Positions 62,549-64,000 of a stretch of DNA of 64,000 nucleotides are shown here, in pieces (the stretch's first letter is position 1; the number at the start of each line of letters is the position of its first letter). A model generated the notes under the pieces. It saw nothing but the letters and a program-made list of their open reading frames with translations, was not told the DNA's origin and did not search any database. The position numbers and the translations under genes were made by a program. This DNA is from Gammaproteobacteria bacterium (lineage in GTDB: Bacteria > Pseudomonadota > Gammaproteobacteria > Pseudomonadales > Pseudohongiellaceae): assembly GCA_041395725.1 (NCBI GenBank), contig JAWKZW010000001.1, forward strand, positions 1,612,001-1,676,000, written 5' to 3'.

Positions 62549-64000
62549 CTATTCTTCCTTCGATGCAGCTTTGTTTTGAGCGGGTTCCAGCAGTTCCAGC
62601 AGTTCCAGCAGTACGGCGCGGAAACGCGCCGGTGAACAGTCCGAGGCGACGGCAGCAAGCCCGTTGCGGCGAATCTTATTCCATAGACTCTCGTCACCAA
62701 GCAACTCGATGCAGCGCTCAGCGAAGTCCTGGGGTGAGTCTGCCGTAAGCAGTTGTTTGCGGTTCTCCCAGCCAAGCTGGCTGGCCAGCAGGCTGGTGGT
62801 GACGCTGGGCACACCGTGTGCTGCCGCTTCGTGAACCTTGTGGGGAATACCGGCGGCAAACCGGGTCGGGGCGATGAATACCCGCGCGCTGTTGTAGAGC
62901 TCGTTGATGTCCCCCAGGCGGCCGTGGAAGCAGACTCCCGTTGCATCAAGCGCCTGCAGAGACGGCGCCTCGTTGTCTCCGACCACGTGAAGGATGACCG
63001 CGGGTTCAGCCGCTCTGATCAGGGGCCAAACGTGTGAGATAAACCAGTGCAGCGAATCGACGTTGGGAGAATCCTCGTCGCGCAGCGCACCGACAAACAG
63101 CAGGCCCGCCCGCTGAGTAAAATTCTTTTCCCCGGGGACGGGGTGCAGGCTATGGCCCAGCACGACCGTATTGTTGAACCCGTGCTGCCCGTAGATAGCC
63201 GCTTCCTGGTCAGATACCGCAACGATCCGGTCGGCTGTTCTGGCGGCAGAGATCTCCTGTTCCACGAGGTCAAACCGTTCCCGCTCGGGGACAGTCTCTC
63301 CCTGCAGCTCACGTTGGAGTATCTCCCTGGGTGCGGTTATCGCCTCCGCGTCGTAAATCAGCCTTGCGCCGTCGAACAGGTCCGGCTGTGCGGCAAGCAC
63401 CTCATTGACAACCTGCATGTTGTGTATGCGGCTGACAATGACAGTGGAGTAAAAGCCCCGTCGTTTCTGCAGGAATTCCGAAAGTCTCTGTAGACCTAGA
63501 TCAAGCATCACTTCAATAGTGTCTGGCAGCGTGTCGTAGGTTTCCCGCCAGGATTCCTCCGGGAACTGCAACGGATAGAGCGTCACATTAAAGCCGGAGC
63601 TTGCCAGTAAGGAAAGGATTTCACGACAGCGGGGGTAACCGGAGCCCAGGCTGGCATGGGGTACCCGGTCATCGATAACCAGCACATTGGGCTGGTTGTT
63701 GGCAGTGCGGCTGAACAGAGCCGGCTCCGCTGCAACCGGGTGCCGGCGGGCAAGGTATTGCGGGTGTTTAGCCTGCAGCACCTGTCGGTGTTTTTCCTGT
63801 AACTGGCCGGCTTTTTCCTGCCCGCCGGAGCTGGCGAATTCGTAGTGCGTGATCACGGCATTGGGGTCGTAAATCACCTTCAGGCCCCGTTCCTGCAGGC
63901 GAATACAGAAATCCGAATCCTCGTAATAGGCCGGCGCATAATCCAGGTCGAAGCCATCCATGGACCTGAACAGCGCCGTTTCGCAGAGCAGGAAAGCACC
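62549..64000 (-). CDS. Large two-domain glycosyltransferase, C-terminal part
   Basis: The minus-strand frame is open to the window edge, so the N-terminus is missing; 483 codons are visible. The first part ends a GT2 domain (FLLCETALFRSMDGFDLDYA, YYEDSDFCIRLQERGLKVIY). After a linker, a GT4/GT-B type domain follows: NVLVIDDRVPHASLGSGYPR, IVAVSDQEAAIYGQHGF, LLFVGALRDEDSPNVDSLHW and FIAPTRFAAGIPHKVHEAAA. Such fusions build surface polysaccharides. Near the C-terminus three tandem 9-base units (62585-62611) encode repeated LLE residues. Confidence 0.88.
   Translation of the reverse strand, partial: GAFLLCETALFRSMDGFDLDYAPAYYEDSDFCIRLQERGLKVIYDPNAVITHYEFASSGGQEKAGQLQEKHRQVLQAKHPQYLARRHPVAAEPALFSRTANNQPNVLVIDDRVPHASLGSGYPRCREILSLLASSGFNVTLYPLQFPEESWRETYDTLPDTIEVMLDLGLQRLSEFLQKRRGFYSTVIVSRIHNMQVVNEVLAAQPDLFDGARLIYDAEAITAPREILQRELQGETVPERERFDLVEQEISAARTADRIVAVSDQEAAIYGQHGFNNTVVLGHSLHPVPGEKNFTQRAGLLFVGALRDEDSPNVDSLHWFISHVWPLIRAAEPAVILHVVGDNEAPSLQALDATGVCFHGRLGDINELYNSARVFIAPTRFAAGIPHKVHEAAAHGVPSVTTSLLASQLGWENRKQLLTADSPQDFAERCIELLGDESLWNKIRRNGLAAVASDCSPARFRAVLLELLELLEPAQNKAASKEE

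Overview
The window looks like a chromosomal segment of a Gram-negative gammaproteobacterium. Gene order resembles the Pseudomonas/Cellvibrio side of the class: gcvT-gcvH-gcvP, rppH-ptsP-lgt-thyA-folA, hemW-rdgB-metW-metX-yggU-yggT-proC-yggS beside pilT, and ruvX-yqgE-tonB-gshB. A marine or environmental organism is my inference from the content (DAB carbon uptake, DUF5916, a selenoprotein). No species name can be justified. No tRNA, rRNA, intact insertion sequence, prophage or CRISPR array was seen.

Layout. 1-6.8 kb (minus): start of gcvP, gcvH, gcvT, a DUF5916 outer-membrane protein, a redoxin interrupted by an in-frame UGA that looks like selenocysteine, lepB and a small membrane protein. 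7-20.4 kb: Lhr helicase, a candidate small RNA, PilZ, TraB/GumN, LysR, two small regulators, a Tat-exported sulfite-oxidase-type enzyme and DNA polymerase II. 20.5-28.2 kb: an ACT regulator, a HAD phosphatase, rppH, ptsP, an NRDE protein, a candidate Csr/Rsm-type sRNA, lgt, thyA and folA. 28.2-30.7 kb is an AT-richer island holding an integrase remnant, an amber-interrupted gene and two unknown exported proteins. 30.8-39.8 kb (minus) is a dense housekeeping block (arg, hemW, rdgB, met, proC). Then come pilT, a repeat-rich spacer with long hairpins, the ruvX-yqgE-tonB-gshB block and two glycosyltransferases.

48.5-53.4 kb is accessory DNA divided by three same-orientation copies of a roughly 155-bp MITE-like element. 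One module holds a YafY/WYL regulator with a VOC protein. The other holds a deoxyhypusine-synthase-like gene with speA, plus a third gene cut off after about 11 codons by the last element.

53.5-62.5 kb is an inorganic-carbon operon: a SulP transporter (frameshifted as read), DabA, DabB, a second Nuo/Mrp-like membrane subunit and an outer-membrane porin. A strong promoter lies ahead of a small secreted protein at its head. The window closes inside a large glycosyltransferase gene.

Most notable: the SECIS-bearing redoxin, the MITE-bounded modules, the DAB operon with its own porin, the lysine-less deoxyhypusine synthase homologue beside speA, two candidate sRNAs, and a hairpin family whose loop is conserved while its long stems differ.
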